From: Methylovulum sp.
Lineage (GTDB): Bacteria; Pseudomonadota; Gammaproteobacteria; Methylococcales; Methylomonadaceae
Assembly (NCBI GenBank): GCA_004299465.1
Contig: SCST01000549.1
Span: 1-13,219, forward strand
Length of the DNA: 13,219 nt
Reading direction: 5' to 3'
Shown: one piece after another, positions 12,833-13,219 of the stretch
Layout of the letters: each line of letters begins with the position of its first letter
Numbering within the stretch: the stretch's first letter is position 1
The notes under the pieces: model-generated
Told to the model about the DNA's origin: nothing
The model's database searches: none
The model's input: the letters and a program-made list of their open reading frames with translations, nothing else
Position numbers and translations under genes: made by a program

Positions 12833-13219
12833 TTAATGCCTTAATCTCCGGCACGCACGATCCGCAATTGCTCCCCGCTTTTAAACACCGGCCGACGTCC
12901 TGATGGCTTTTCAGTCCTTTTGCCTTGATGGCGTCGCGTATGGTTTTTTCACCAACATTAAAACACGCGCAAACAATAGCGCCTACGTCGGGAACGCCCA
13001 ACGGCGGTATGCCGGTCAGCAGCGCACGCCGTTCCTCGGCGTCTAGGCCGTCTTTAGCAAACAGGCCGGCCAGCCAGCCGCGTTCGGGCAAGTTGCGCAG
13101 TCCCGCGATAAATACTACGCTGTCCAGGCGGTTATCGGCCAGTTGCGCGGCGCGGTAATTGCCGGCGCCTTTATCCTGGTATTCCAGCCATTGCGCCTCA
13201 GCGCCGTCACCCAGCTGGG
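12819..13219 (-). CDS. Assimilatory nitrate reductase large subunit, C-terminal part (5' end beyond window)
   Basis: Only the last 133 residues are inside the window. They contain the BFD-type [2Fe-2S] domain found at the C-terminus of NasA/NasC-type assimilatory nitrate reductases. It reads GAIVCACFNVGEKTIRDAIKAKG, with the second cysteine pair in AGSNCGSCVPEIKALI, i.e. CxC and CxxC. The upstream segment EAQWLEYQDKGAGNYRAAQL and the FIAGLRNLPERGWLAGLF stretch match the linker that precedes this domain in those enzymes. The molybdopterin and N-terminal Fe-S parts would lie to the right. A nitrite reductase BFD domain is less likely because of the linker. The enzyme reduces nitrate to nitrite for nitrogen assimilation. 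The stop overlaps the zinc-ribbon gene tail by 14 bp. Confidence 0.85.
   Translation of the reverse strand, partial: QLGDGAEAQWLEYQDKGAGNYRAAQLADNRLDSVVFIAGLRNLPERGWLAGLFAKDGLDAEERRALLTGIPPLGVPDVGAIVCACFNVGEKTIRDAIKAKGLKSHQDVGRCLKAGSNCGSCVPEIKALITAP

Noticed and set aside
1..13219. CRISPR array, tRNA, rRNA, intact transposase or defence system
   Set aside because: No repeat-spacer pattern, cloverleaf, rRNA-like stretch or transposase motifs were seen on either strand.

Overview
The window is a stretch of chromosome from a gammaproteobacterium. The best family matches (a RelA with the EFDD synthetase motif, an SrmB-type DEAD-box helicase whose C-terminal basic tail is the enterobacterial SrmB tail, a BtuR/CobO adenosyltransferase, a DUF3301 protein) all point there. 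The mixture suggests an environmental lineage such as the methane-oxidising Methylococcales, but no gene here is diagnostic for that, so the order is an inference.

Left part (1-4544): on the minus strand lie relA (running off the left edge), a small anchored hypothetical protein and the cobalamin adenosyltransferase cobO. cobO is divergent from hemL, the enzyme that makes 5-aminolevulinate, so two tetrapyrrole genes share a 57-bp gap. After hemL a strong hairpin terminator separates it from a convergent cold-shock gene, which has a near-consensus sigma-70 promoter and a leader of about 144 nt.

Middle part (4545-8209): a two-gene minus-strand unit encodes an Fe-S protein that looks like the C-terminal half of the FAD/Fe-S D-lactate/2-hydroxyacid dehydrogenases, and an AAA ATPase whose start codon overlaps the Fe-S gene's stop (ATGA). 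A decayed RTX (calcium-binding) fragment lies beyond the ATPase end. Two inverted-repeat structures, one a perfect 22-bp stem, lie upstream of the Fe-S gene. Parts of this block are visibly GC-rich. It is the most accessory-looking section.

Right part (8210-13219): a small conserved protein (possibly DUF6156) converges on srmB. Then come a rhomboid intramembrane protease and a small membrane protein ending in a textbook terminator, a convergent PF02230-type carboxylesterase, a DUF3301 membrane protein coupled to a zinc-ribbon/membrane-anchor protein, and, overlapping tail to tail, the C-terminal end of an assimilatory nitrate reductase that leaves the window. The gap 9871-10208 contains a 42-codon open frame without a start that looks like coding or repeat debris.

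Most of the window is housekeeping metabolism, stringent response and RNA handling. No defence system, CRISPR array, tRNA, rRNA or intact transposase was seen. The item most worth following is the orphan Fe-S/AAA pair.
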